From assembly GCA_007376635.1 (NCBI GenBank), contig VMGQ01000002.1, positions 1-34,538 of the forward strand: 34,538 nt of DNA, given 5' to 3'. The DNA is from Candidatus Peregrinibacteria bacterium Greene1014_49 (lineage in GTDB: Bacteria > Patescibacteriota > Gracilibacteria > Peribacterales > Peribacteraceae). A program made the translations under genes and the position numbers. Positions 1 through 9,321 of this stretch are shown here, one piece after another; position 1 is the stretch's first letter; each line of letters opens with the position of its first letter. The notes beneath the pieces were generated by a model, which did not search any database, had not been told where the DNA came from, and was given only the letters and a program-made list of their open reading frames with translations.

Positions 1-1
1 C

Positions 2-979
2 GAGCCATATACGGGCAACGCCACGACTGCGAGAAGAATAGCGGGGTATCTCCAGAGCCACGGGCACACGGTTACTCTACTCGATACCCGGAAGGCAAGC
101 GCCGATAGCGTCCGAACGATGATAGAGGGGTCGAATATTGATGCCGTACTCGGCATTCACGCTCTCGGCGCAGGCAGACTGCTTTTCGATCTCCCCATCC
201 CCACGGTCATCATTTTTGGCGGCACGGATCTGAACGAACATGCACGGAACCCCAGAGATCTGCAAACCATGACAGAGGCCGTAGAACATGCATGCGCTCT
301 CGTTGCCTTCACGGAAGATGCTCGCCAGCGCGCAGAAAACCTGTGGCCCGAATGCAAACAGAAAATCCGCGTCATCCCCCAGGGAGTCCTCACACACCCC
401 TCGGCATTTTCGCTCCGCAAAGCCATCGGTCTGCGTGATGACGACATCCTCTTTCTCCTGCCGGCAGGATTGCGACCCGTGAAAGATCCACTGATGCTCG
501 TCGAAGAGATTGCGCAATGGCACAGAGAAAATCCGCGGGTACACCTTGTGATCATTGGCGCGGATCGCGATCCCACATATGCACAAAAATGCAGACACAT
601 CGCCATGGCGCTTCCAGGCATTCAGATCCTCCCCCCTATCCCCGCAGATGATCTCCATGCTGCCATGAAAGAATCCAATGCCATTCTGAACTCCTCTCAT
701 AGCGAAGGCCTCTGCAATACCCTTCTCGAAGCCATGCATGTCGGGACACCCGTGCTGGCACGAGATATCCCGGGCAACCGCGCGCTCGTTGCCCACAGAG
801 AAACCGGCATGCTCTTTGCAACGCCGGAAGAGTTCAGTGCGTGTGCAATGCAACTGCGCAACGACTCTGTGCTCAGAACGCACATCATCACGAGTGCCCG
901 AAAGATGGTCGAAACGGAATATGCACCAGATCGCGAGGCGGAAGCCTATGCAAAGCTGTTCTCGGAATTGAGCTGGTAG
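2..979 (+). CDS. Glycosyltransferase family 4/group 1 (5' truncated by window edge)
   Basis: Frame is open to the left edge (EPYTGNATTARRIAGYLQSHGHTVTLLD...MIEGSN...); C-terminal half has SHSEGLCNTLLEAMHVGTPVLARDIPGNRALV, typical of GT4 donor-binding region. Confidence 0.85.
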   Translation, partial: EPYTGNATTARRIAGYLQSHGHTVTLLDTRKASADSVRTMIEGSNIDAVLGIHALGAGRLLFDLPIPTVIIFGGTDLNEHARNPRDLQTMTEAVEHACALVAFTEDARQRAENLWPECKQKIRVIPQGVLTHPSAFSLRKAIGLRDDDILFLLPAGLRPVKDPLMLVEEIAQWHRENPRVHLVIIGADRDPTYAQKCRHIAMALPGIQILPPIPADDLHAAMKESNAILNSSHSEGLCNTLLEAMHVGTPVLARDIPGNRALVAHRETGMLFATPEEFSACAMQLRNDSVLRTHIITSARKMVETEYAPDREAEAYAKLFSELSW

Positions 980-1000
980 GGTTTGGGGATTTGTAATAGT

Positions 1001-1110
1001 TCCCCCTCCACCCCTCACCCCTCCTCCACGGGGGAATAATCTTGCTTCTTCACTCGTAAAGCAGAGCTCCCCTTCCTCCCGTGGAGGAAGGGGTCGGGGG
1101 ATGGAGGAGT
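1001..1110. repeat. REPIN-like double-hairpin repeat, copy 1 (internally shortened)
   Basis: tccccctccacccctcacccctcctccacggggg ... ctccccttcctcccgtggaggaaggggtcgggggatggaggag; shares both ends with copies at 4247, 23143, 24643. Confidence 0.85.
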
Positions 1111-1113
1111 TTT

Positions 1114-1725
1114 TCACTTCTTCGCAAACTCTGCATCAGAAGACAATCTCGATTCTTCCGGCAGCACCTGATGCTGATACTTGCTTCCTGGTTTCTTGTG
1201 ATACGGCATATCAGCGGGGCTACTCATCATTTCAAACGCCAGCTGGCAGATGCGCATACCCGGGTACAATGCCACCGGTAAGCGGTTTAAGTTACTGATC
1301 TCGAGCGTGATCGTGCCAGAGAATCCCGGATCCACAAAACCTGCTGTGGAGTGGATGATGATCCCCAGGCGCCCGAGCGAACTTCTGCCTTCCACACGAA
1401 CCACGAGATCATCGGGAACTGTGATTGTTTCCTGCGTGACTCCGAGTACGAATTCCCCGGGCTGCACAATGAACGATTCACCGTCGGGAATCGTGATCGT
1501 GCGCATATTGCCGGCAAAGCTCTCCGGATTTTTGGGATCGAGGACAGCAAATCTGCTGTGCTCATAGAGCTTGAATGTGGGACCCAGCCGAAGATCAAGA
1601 GACGATGCGTGAATGCGGGTAAAGAGTTCTGCCTGCGTCTCTTCGGGCGTAAGAGCACTGCTAAACGTGATCTTCACTCTGCCCGAAGCAACGGCCGCTT
1701 TTATGTCACGATCCGAAAGAATCAT
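1114..1725 (-). CDS. dcd: dCTP deaminase
   Basis: MILSDRDIKAAV...SSLDLRLG...VRVEGRSSLGRLGIIIHSTAGFVDPGFSGTITLEISN. Confidence 0.93.
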   Translation of the reverse strand: MILSDRDIKAAVASGRVKITFSSALTPEETQAELFTRIHASSLDLRLGPTFKLYEHSRFAVLDPKNPESFAGNMRTITIPDGESFIVQPGEFVLGVTQETITVPDDLVVRVEGRSSLGRLGIIIHSTAGFVDPGFSGTITLEISNLNRLPVALYPGMRICQLAFEMMSSPADMPYHKKPGSKYQHQVLPEESRLSSDAEFAKK

Positions 1726-1776
1726 GTCCGTAGGATAAAGAGGAACCAGCCAAGATGAAAGAGGAAAGGCATCCGT

Positions 1777-1801
1777 AGAGACGTACCGGTGGTACGTCTC
1801 T
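1777..1801. repeat. Perfect 11-bp hairpin agagacgtacc-ggt-ggtacgtctct
   Basis: Direct reading of the inverted repeat in the intergenic gap between dcd and the 578-aa CDS. Confidence 0.85.
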
Positions 1802-1879
1802 AGATGTGCATGTAAAAATAGAATGAAATCCAGCTAAAAAAATTGCCCTTATCCCGAGAAGGCACGAAAATAGTGACCT

Positions 1880-3616
1880 ATGGCAGCACGTTCAATGGTC
1901 GGCACAGAAACGCCCTCTCACTTGAAAATCTATCGAGGCGAAGAGGGTGATGATGGAACGGACAACGTGGATAACGGCACACGCCGTTCCATTCGTGATA
2001 AAGCTCGAGAGCGGTGCATGCGGGCACTCGAAAGCGGACTTTCGGGATCACGAGCATGGACGCAGAGAGACTCTCGGGAATTCCGCTCTGAAAATCTCTC
2101 GGATCGCGCGCTTTCTCTCGTGGGCATTGTCACCCACGAAGAGCAATTGCGCGCGATTCTCGAAAATGAATCCCAGCATATTCCCAATATCATCAGCAAA
2201 ATCCACAGTTTGGAACCGCAGTTTCGAGCGCAGATTACCGAAGCAAGAAGCAGAGGATGGATCAGCGAGCGCAGTGCCTCTGGATGGATCGCCCGCCTGG
2301 AAGATTCTGCAACCCCATGGTGGAAGAAAGATATCTTCATCCGGGAAAAATTCCCTGCCTATCAACGCAATTGGGAAAAACTGGGTGAAGATGAGGAAAA
2401 AGTGCAGAAGATCTGTGCTCAGAAAGGCATCAAACCCACGGATCTCCGCGAAGTCGGGGTACTCTCAGCGCACGGTTTCAAGGATGCGACGTATCTGTTT
2501 CGGCGCGGTGCGGTCGACAAAGCACTTGCAGCAATCGCAGCAGTCGGAACAAACCGCAAAGATCTTTATGATGAAGCCAAGCACATGCTCAACCAAGCCG
2601 TCGCCGATGATGCACTCTCGAAAGCAAAGATTGGCACATGGCTCCGGCGCATCTTCGAAAGTAATGCGGATCCCAAAAAGATCGAAGAGTTCGTAATGGG
2701 AAAAGGCACGATGCCGCTCCCGACTTTGATCTGGCAATGGCGCAAAGCCTCCCTCGAGTTCGACAAACTGGAGGCTCGCATTACCAAGGAAGGAAAACCT
2801 CCGAGTTTCACCTTCATGACAAAAAAGAGATTCCTCGATATGCACTACGAAAGCCGCATGGCCTATCTGCAGGAAGCGGAGTACCGCATGAAAGACACAC
2901 AGCTTGCGGCCATTCATCCTCTTCTTCTCGATATCCGCCGCGAAATCGACGCCAAAGACTGGGGCTCAGCCGAGTACCTCATGATCCGCGCGCGGGCATT
3001 AGGTCTTTCCCCGAAGGATCAGGCCAAGCTCGCCTCCATGGAACGCCATATGAACGCACAACGGAGTGAACAAGGTGGCAAAAGCCATGAGGGTACCGGA
3101 GATCCACACGTGGAGCTGGAAGCACTCTTGGCTCAAGTCCCGGCATCCGTCCAGCCCCTCTTCCGAGCCGCAATCGATCGGGGAGAGAGTGTCATGCGCT
3201 GCCTCAAATCCCTCTGGTTTAACCGCGATTGGTGCCGCAAGCACGGTCATCTCGATGACCAAAAGGAGGAAATTCTCCGACAACGTTCGGAGCGTGATAC
3301 GCAGAAAGTCCTCCATGAAGGGCATGGCAAAGGATACGAAAATATTTCCACACGTCACGGTAAACCAGCCGTACGCAAATACCATGATGGAGAGTGGGCG
3401 CCGCAGGTGCTGCACTACTCGACTGATATGTGCGATTCGCTCGTTGAAGATATCACGACCGGAAAAGACAATTACGCATTCAAGTACTGGACCACGCTCG
3501 TTCCTAAGGGTGTAGATTTCGGGACGCATACATACGTTCTTCATAGCATTTTCCCCCGGATGATGCAGTGCGTGCGACGCATTGATGAGGCGCAGGGCAA
3601 AGCAAAAGCAGCCTAA
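1880..3616 (+). CDS. Hypothetical protein, 578 aa
   Basis: Long ORF, no competing ORF of similar quality; no family recognised. Confidence 0.75.
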   Translation: MAARSMVGTETPSHLKIYRGEEGDDGTDNVDNGTRRSIRDKARERCMRALESGLSGSRAWTQRDSREFRSENLSDRALSLVGIVTHEEQLRAILENESQHIPNIISKIHSLEPQFRAQITEARSRGWISERSASGWIARLEDSATPWWKKDIFIREKFPAYQRNWEKLGEDEEKVQKICAQKGIKPTDLREVGVLSAHGFKDATYLFRRGAVDKALAAIAAVGTNRKDLYDEAKHMLNQAVADDALSKAKIGTWLRRIFESNADPKKIEEFVMGKGTMPLPTLIWQWRKASLEFDKLEARITKEGKPPSFTFMTKKRFLDMHYESRMAYLQEAEYRMKDTQLAAIHPLLLDIRREIDAKDWGSAEYLMIRARALGLSPKDQAKLASMERHMNAQRSEQGGKSHEGTGDPHVELEALLAQVPASVQPLFRAAIDRGESVMRCLKSLWFNRDWCRKHGHLDDQKEEILRQRSERDTQKVLHEGHGKGYENISTRHGKPAVRKYHDGEWAPQVLHYSTDMCDSLVEDITTGKDNYAFKYWTTLVPKGVDFGTHTYVLHSIFPRMMQCVRRIDEAQGKAKAA

Positions 3617-3657
3617 GCGCTTGCTCGAGCGCTCTAATCGGCTACAATTTCTTCCCC

Positions 3658-4242
3658 ATGCGCCGTACTCCCTTCGTCACTGGTCTACTATTGCTTACCG
3701 CCCTTACTGGCTGCAACGGTGGTGGAAGCGCAGTTACCATAAAGGAGCGACTGAGAAACCCCTTGTTTGCCGAGCGGTACGCTGAGGCCATGGTCGACAG
3801 ACTCGTGGAATTGGACATCGCGAATGACCCCATTATGGAAGATGCCGGAAAAAAGGCGTTTGTCGATGAGCAACGCAAACATTGGTTGGAAGTTGCGCGC
3901 GAAGGCCGGCAGAGGCAGCGGCTCGGTACGCAGGGCAACATGATAATGATCGGCGAATACACAAAAGGAGACATTCTCTATCTGGATAATCTTCTCTACT
4001 TTGGCACCCTCTTTGAGATCGATCCGCTTCCTTCGATCTCTGTCTTCCTCACATCAGTTGTGGATCCGCGCGATGTCGTATTCCCTGATGAAACTGCTAT
4101 GGATTTGGGTCCACTGCAATCCGCTTATGGCGCGCAAACCTACGATGTCCCTGCCGTAGAAAACCCCCTCCTCTATCGCACAGTGGTACTGTGGGACACG
4201 GAACTCGGGAGGCTGCATTCGTTTGCACAGCTGGGGAAATAG
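3658..4242 (+). CDS. Lipoprotein with C-terminal DM13-like domain
   Basis: Signal peptide with lipobox LTGC; C-terminal GTLFEIDPLPSISVFLTS...MDLGPLQSAYGAQTYDVPA...YRTVVLWDTELGRLHSFAQL resembles the DM13 pattern. Confidence 0.65.
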   Translation: MRRTPFVTGLLLLTALTGCNGGGSAVTIKERLRNPLFAERYAEAMVDRLVELDIANDPIMEDAGKKAFVDEQRKHWLEVAREGRQRQRLGTQGNMIMIGEYTKGDILYLDNLLYFGTLFEIDPLPSISVFLTSVVDPRDVVFPDETAMDLGPLQSAYGAQTYDVPAVENPLLYRTVVLWDTELGRLHSFAQLGK

Positions 4243-4246
4243 GTTT

Positions 4247-4394
4247 CTCCTCCACCCCTACCCCCTCCTCCACGGGAGGAGGGGAATGTTTGTTGTGTGT
4301 TGTATGCATGCAATATCGAAGATTGTTGCTTGTTCACTCCGATAAAAGTGCTCCCCTTCCTCTCGTGGAGGAAGGGGCCGGGGGGATGGAGGAG
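4247..4394. repeat. REPIN-like double-hairpin repeat, copy 2
   Basis: ctcctccacccctaccccctcctccacgggaggaggggaatgtttgttgtgtgttgtatgcatgcaat...ctccccttcctctcgtggaggaaggggccggggggatggaggag. Confidence 0.9.
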
Positions 4395-4398
4395 GGCT

Positions 4399-4989
4399 TC
4401 ATAATCTCTGCATCACCCCTCCGAGCGCTTCCTCAATCGCTGCAGAAAGCGTATCGAAGCCGCTCTCGACTTTTTTGCCATTCACAAAGTACGTCGGCGT
4501 TCCAGTAACACCGAGCTCTTGACCTTCCTCGTAATCTGCAAGAACGGTACTACGCTTGATTTTCGTCTGCATACAGCGATCGAAGAGATCCTGATCCAAT
4601 CCGAGAGCTTTTGCCCAAACGGAGAGCTGATCAAGATCGAGCTTTTTCTGTTCGGCATAAACCTGATCGACATACTCCCAAAATTTTCCCTGATCTGCGC
4701 TGCACTCGCTGGCCATCGCAGCCTCGAGAGCGTAGCGATGCAACGACCGAAGCGGGAAATGCTTGAAGGTAAACCGGATCTGCGTTCCATACTTCTCCAG
4801 AAGCGGAGTCGTGATCTGGCTATGAGCTGACTGGCAAGCCGGACATTGCAAGTCTGCAAACTCCACCACCGTCACTGCGGCAGAGGGATTTCCTTTGGAT
4901 CCACGAGAGGATTTCTCAGAAAGTCCTGTCGTATCGGTACAGGCAACGAGAGCCAGAGTAGCTGCTGCGAGGGCAAGAAAGCGTTTCAT
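4399..4989 (-). CDS. DsbA-like thioredoxin-fold (lipo)protein
   Basis: MKRFLALAAATLALVACTD lipobox-like; FADLQCPACQSAHSQI, KHFPLRSLHRYALEAAMASECS, GVTGTPTYFVNGKKV. Confidence 0.88.
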   Translation of the reverse strand: MKRFLALAAATLALVACTDTTGLSEKSSRGSKGNPSAAVTVVEFADLQCPACQSAHSQITTPLLEKYGTQIRFTFKHFPLRSLHRYALEAAMASECSADQGKFWEYVDQVYAEQKKLDLDQLSVWAKALGLDQDLFDRCMQTKIKRSTVLADYEEGQELGVTGTPTYFVNGKKVESGFDTLSAAIEEALGGVMQRL

Positions 4990-5057
4990 GGAAGTGTTGA
5001 GGAATGTATACGACAATCATAGAGATTCTCTAGGCATCGCGCTATACTTTCCATCCC

Positions 5058-6548
5058 ATGTCGCTCTATAGAAAATACCGTCCCCTCTCCTTCGCTGATG
5101 TCGTCGGTCAGGATCACATCGTAACCACTCTCGAGCAGGCAGCACGGCTCGATAAGCTCTCGCATGCATATCTCTTTGCTGGAGGCCGGGGAACTGGAAA
5201 AACTTCGGTCGCCCGCATCCTCGCAAAAATCATCATGATCCGCGGCATCGAAGACGAGAGAATCCAACAACAAATTATCAAAGGAGTGGAGGAGGGATCC
5301 ATCGTCGATCTGCTCGAAATCGACGCTGCGAGTAACACCGGCGTCGATAACATCCGTGACTTGATCGAGAAGATCCAATTTTCGCCGGTAGCCGCAGGAG
5401 CGAAGGTCTATATCATCGATGAAGTGCACATGCTCTCGAAGGGGGCATTTAATGCGCTGCTTAAAACGCTTGAGGAACCTCCACCGTATGCTTTCTTCAT
5501 CCTCGCGACGACGGAGCTGCAAAAAATTCCCGCAACGATCCAATCGCGCTGCCAATGCTTCCCCTTCCGCAGTATCCGCGAAGAAGACATCGTGCGCCGC
5601 CTCCAGTACATCGCAGATCAGGAACGACTGACCATTGACCGTGAAGCTGTCCGCGTCATTGCGCGTCATGGCGGCGGAGCACTCAGAGACGCCATATCTC
5701 TCCTCGACCAGTTGCGATCTCTTCCAAAAATCACCGTGGAAGACGTTCTCGAGCGAGTCGGTGGAACGAGAGAGGAGGAAGTACAGGCGGTACTTGCAGC
5801 AATCGATGCCGGCGACAGGAGCGGCATCATCGACATTGTCCGGCGGGTGGAAGAAGCGGGCACCGCTCTCGACGGCTTTCTTCGTCAGATTCTCGGTGCA
5901 CTAAGGACTGCTATGCACGGGGCCATTGAGAGAAAAGAGCCCATTGATCAATCGCTCGCCATGATGGACGCACTTCTCCATGCCATCCGCGATGTGCGCA
6001 TTGCTCCGGTTCCGGGATTGATTTTGGAATCCGCGCTGCTGTCGCTCTGTAACAACACCGCTGCATCGGCATCAGGTCTAGCGAAACGTGAAGAAAAGCC
6101 GATAAAAGATAAGGCCGTACCGCAGAAAGAGGGATCGACGGAAACCGCACGTGAGCATGCTCCCGCTGCAATAAAAGACGACGAAGCAAAGGCGCCGACA
6201 CCCACTGCAGCCACCATTGAAGCGCCCGAAGTAACCATGGAATCCGTACAGAAATTCTGGGGAGAAGTGGTCAATGCAGCGAGTCCTCCTTCCGTAAAGA
6301 TGTCTCTGAAAAACGGCCGGATAACTTCTGTGCAAGACGGTAAAATTACTCTGGGATTCCCTTCCTCCTTCCATAAGGAAAAAGTTGCATCAACCGAAGC
6401 CAGCCGCAAGATTGAAGAAATCCTGGAAAAGATTTTCAAACGGCAATTACGATTGGTATGCGTTCTTGATGGACAGAAAGATCCGACAAAGGAAGAACCA
6501 CTACAGGAAGCAGTGAATCTGGCGGAAGCGGCAGCGGAGATATTTTAG
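5058..6548 (+). CDS. dnaX: DNA polymerase III subunit gamma/tau
   Basis: MSLYRKYRPLSFADVVGQDHI, GGRGTGKTSVARILAK, EIDAASNTGVDNIRDLIEKIQF, YIIDEVHMLSKGAFNALLKTLEEPP. Confidence 0.95.
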   Translation: MSLYRKYRPLSFADVVGQDHIVTTLEQAARLDKLSHAYLFAGGRGTGKTSVARILAKIIMIRGIEDERIQQQIIKGVEEGSIVDLLEIDAASNTGVDNIRDLIEKIQFSPVAAGAKVYIIDEVHMLSKGAFNALLKTLEEPPPYAFFILATTELQKIPATIQSRCQCFPFRSIREEDIVRRLQYIADQERLTIDREAVRVIARHGGGALRDAISLLDQLRSLPKITVEDVLERVGGTREEEVQAVLAAIDAGDRSGIIDIVRRVEEAGTALDGFLRQILGALRTAMHGAIERKEPIDQSLAMMDALLHAIRDVRIAPVPGLILESALLSLCNNTAASASGLAKREEKPIKDKAVPQKEGSTETAREHAPAAIKDDEAKAPTPTAATIEAPEVTMESVQKFWGEVVNAASPPSVKMSLKNGRITSVQDGKITLGFPSSFHKEKVASTEASRKIEEILEKIFKRQLRLVCVLDGQKDPTKEEPLQEAVNLAEAAAEIF

Positions 6549-6561
6549 CTATACTCTCCTC

Positions 6562-7149
6562 ATGCACCTCTCCGACCAAAAATCTCAACTCCGCATCTCG
6601 ATTGACGAACGCCTCAAGCACCTCAATGAACAGGAGCGCTCCGCCGAAAGCCGTTCACTTTGTCGTAGGCTAACGGAAGGAATACCCACAGGAACTCCAA
6701 TATGCGCTTTTTTTCCGATGCGCTCCGAACCCGATATCACACCGTTTCTCGAAGAAGTACTCCACCGAGCTGATCCACTCTACCTCCCCTGTTTCGATGG
6801 AATACTCATCTTCCGACAAGCGACGGATCTTTCAATACTTGTTCGTGGGAAACTAGGAACGCTCGAACCTCCACCTACTGCCGCTACAATCGCAAATAGC
6901 AAATCGCAAATCGCAAATCGTCTTACAATCCTCGTCCCCGGCCGCGCCTTCGACCCCCACGGCAACCGCCTCGGCCGCGGCAACGGCGGCTACGACAAGT
7001 GGATCGCGGAAGCACGTAAAAAGGGCGTATCCATGCGATTGATTGGCGTTGCACTGGAATGTCAGATTGTGGATAGTGTGCCGGTGGAATCGCATGATGA
7101 AGGAATGGATGCCTTTGCAACGGCAAGGGGGATACATAAATGTACATAG
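6562..7149 (+). CDS. 5-formyltetrahydrofolate cyclo-ligase
   Basis: ICAFFPMRSEPDITPF, LVPGRAFDPHGNRLGRGNGGYDKWIAEAR. Confidence 0.9.
   Translation: MHLSDQKSQLRISIDERLKHLNEQERSAESRSLCRRLTEGIPTGTPICAFFPMRSEPDITPFLEEVLHRADPLYLPCFDGILIFRQATDLSILVRGKLGTLEPPPTAATIANSKSQIANRLTILVPGRAFDPHGNRLGRGNGGYDKWIAEARKKGVSMRLIGVALECQIVDSVPVESHDEGMDAFATARGIHKCT
6888..6920. repeat. Short tandem word repeat (gcaaatc)n inside the cyclo-ligase CDS
   Basis: aatcgcaaatagcaaatcgcaaatcgcaaatcg, encoding IANSKSQIANR. Confidence 0.8.
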
Positions 7150-7240
7150 AAGCAAGAACCAATGAGGGAAGGGAAAATATGTACTTGCATAAAATGCAAA
7201 ACATTGATGTTGTGGAGGGGAAATGACGCTTACCACAGAG

Positions 7241-7269
7241 AAGGCCGACCGCTCAGGTCGGCCTTTTTC
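7241..7269 (+). terminator. Rho-independent terminator
   Basis: aaggccgacc-gctca-ggtcggcctttttc. Confidence 0.8.
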
Positions 7270-7323
7270 AGTGCTCGCTAAAACCATCTTGAATTGTGCA
7301 ACATAAACGGTTACAATATGTAC

Positions 7324-7608
7324 ATGAAGAAATCCTCCCCTGCCAATCTGCACATTCGTCTTCCTGCAAAACTCAAACGCGAAGCGGAAGCCGTACTCTC
7401 TGCTTTGGGGCTCGATACCTCCTCCGCTATCCGGCTGTTTTACGCGCAGATCGCGCTCAAGCAGACGTTACCATTTTCCCTGCCTGCCTTGCGCAAAGCC
7501 TCTCCGAAAACACGAAAAATTATTGCGCAAGCCCTGCGAGACAAGGACGCATTAGGCCCGTTTGATAATGCTGAAAGCGCACTCAAAGCTCTCTATGCCG
7601 CAGCTTAG
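7324..7608 (+). CDS. RelB/DinJ-family antitoxin
   Basis: MKKSSPANLHIRLPAKLKREAEAVLSALGLDTSSAIRLFYAQIALKQTLPF; followed by a YafQ-like toxin. Start set from TACAAT 6 nt upstream. Confidence 0.85.
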   Translation: MKKSSPANLHIRLPAKLKREAEAVLSALGLDTSSAIRLFYAQIALKQTLPFSLPALRKASPKTRKIIAQALRDKDALGPFDNAESALKALYAAA

Positions 7609-7864
7609 ATTCTCCAAACGGTTTTGCAAGGATGTGCGGAAATGGAGAAAGTCCGGTCAGAATATGGCAGTGTTCGATGCATTCGTTGCAACCATCACAG
7701 AAACGTGGCCGCCACCGCCCAAATACGAACCGCATCTCCTTCTCGGTCCTTTTGAAGGAGTTTGGGACATCCACCTGCGACAAAACTGGGTCGTGCTTCT
7801 GCGATTCCAGGCGGGTACGGTCTTTTTCTTGAGAATGGGCACACACGCTGATCTGGGTTTATAG
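7568..7864 (+). CDS. YafQ/RelE-family mRNA interferase toxin
   Basis: MPQLRFSKRFCKDVRKWRKSGQNMAVFDAFV...LLGPFEGVWDIHLRQNWVVLLRF...RMGTHADL; overlaps the antitoxin; exact start uncertain (7568 or 7595). Confidence 0.85.
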   Translation: MLKAHSKLSMPQLRFSKRFCKDVRKWRKSGQNMAVFDAFVATITETWPPPPKYEPHLLLGPFEGVWDIHLRQNWVVLLRFQAGTVFFLRMGTHADLGL

Positions 7865-7907
7865 AAAATCCGACCTTGCGCACATCATTTGATCTTCTTC
7901 TTTTGGA

Positions 7908-7951
7908 TTTGTTTGTATCTTGTCTCTTGTTTCTTGTATCTTTGTTTCCCC
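7908..7951. repeat. Degenerate word repeat (ttgtatcttgtctcttgtttc) upstream of glyA
   Basis: tttgtttgtatcttgtctcttgtttcttgtatctttgtttcccc. Confidence 0.65.
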
Positions 7952-7952
7952 T

Positions 7953-9218
7953 ATGTTCACCTACTCTGACCTCCGCGCCCAAGACCCCGCCGTTTTCTCC
8001 GCCCTTCAAGGCGAGATGAAGCGCCAAGCCGAAGGAGTTGAGCTCATAGCTTCAGAGAACTATGTTTCGCCCGCGGTGATGGAGACAATGGGAACCGTGT
8101 TCAATAATAAATACAGCGAAGGATACCCGGGTAAGCGTTACTACGCCGGACAGGAATTCACGGATCAGGTGGAAACACTCGCAATCGAACGCGCGAAGCA
8201 GCTCTTCCGCTGCGGCCACGCCAACGTCCAGCCGCACGCTGGGTGTCCTGCAAACGTTGCAATGTACTTTGCGCTTTTAGAGCCGGGTGACTGCGTCCTG
8301 GGAATGGATTTAAGTCACGGTGGGCACTTGAGCCACGGACATCCGGTCACATACCTCACAAAGATCTTCCGCTTCGTGCGCTACGGCATGAAAGACATCG
8401 AAACCGGCGAGATCGACTACGATGCGATGCGCGCAATGGCGAAGAAAGAGAAGCCGAAGATCTTGCTCGGCGGATTTTCCGCCTACCCCCGCGAACTCGA
8501 CTACGCGAAGATGAAGGCGATCGCCGATGAAGTTGGGGCAATCACCGTGATGGACATGGCGCATATAGCAGGACTCATCGCTGGAGGAGCACTGAAGAAT
8601 CCCTTCGACTATGGTTTTGACGTCGTCACCACGACAACCCATAAGACCCTCCGTGGTCCACGCGGCGGCATGATCCTCAGTAAAGATGCGGAGATCGGAA
8701 AGAAGATCGACAAATCCGTGTTCCCCGGCTTCCAAGGCGGCCCCATCATGCAAATGATTGCAGCGAAGGCAGTGGCCTTTGGAGAAGCGCTACGTCCAGA
8801 ATTCAAGGAATATGCAGCGCAGATTATCCGCAATAGTAAGCACCTTGCGCAGTATTTGATGGAACGCGGTGCGAAGCTGATCACGAACGGCACGGATAAC
8901 CACCTCATGCTTGTGGATTGCATCCAAAGCTGGGGCATTGCCGGCGGAGAGGTAGAAACCGTGCTCGACTCTGTCGGCATCACCCTCAACAAAAATTCCA
9001 TCCCGAATGATCAGAGAAAACCGATGGATCCTTCCGGCGTGCGCCTTGGAACGCCTGCTATCACCACGCGCGGCATGAAAGAGCGCGACATGGAAATTCT
9101 CGCCGACTTTATTCTGGCAACGATCGAGAGGCGTAGTGATGCAGCTGCGTTGAAGAATCTTGGTGCAGAAGTGAAGGCGTTTTGTCTGAAGTTCCCGGTT
9201 CCTGGCATCAAAGCCTGA
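7953..9218 (+). CDS. glyA: Serine hydroxymethyltransferase
   Basis: VELIASENYVSPAVMETMGTVFNNKYSEGYPGKRYYAGQEFTDQVE; DVVTTTTHKTLRGPRGGMIL. Confidence 0.96.
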   Translation: MFTYSDLRAQDPAVFSALQGEMKRQAEGVELIASENYVSPAVMETMGTVFNNKYSEGYPGKRYYAGQEFTDQVETLAIERAKQLFRCGHANVQPHAGCPANVAMYFALLEPGDCVLGMDLSHGGHLSHGHPVTYLTKIFRFVRYGMKDIETGEIDYDAMRAMAKKEKPKILLGGFSAYPRELDYAKMKAIADEVGAITVMDMAHIAGLIAGGALKNPFDYGFDVVTTTTHKTLRGPRGGMILSKDAEIGKKIDKSVFPGFQGGPIMQMIAAKAVAFGEALRPEFKEYAAQIIRNSKHLAQYLMERGAKLITNGTDNHLMLVDCIQSWGIAGGEVETVLDSVGITLNKNSIPNDQRKPMDPSGVRLGTPAITTRGMKERDMEILADFILATIERRSDAAALKNLGAEVKAFCLKFPVPGIKA

Positions 9219-9321
9219 TGGAGAGATCCATAAATATGGCTCTGTGATGACAAATACACAATATTTGCATATTATTCATAAATATTATATAATAATACTA
9301 ATATCCAATTACTTTTCTTCT

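Noticed and set aside
77-1117. 346-aa minus-strand ORF opposite the glycosyltransferase
   Set aside because: Shadow ORF; begins in the repeat and is antisense to a convincing GT4 frame.
4097-4508. Short ORFs running through REPIN-like copy 2
   Set aside because: Translations of hairpin repeat sequence; no conserved features.
7221-7311. Small ORF MTLTTEKADRSGRPFSVLAKTILNCAT overlapping the terminator
   Set aside because: Very short, overlaps a clear intrinsic terminator; no support beyond an SD-like ggagggga.
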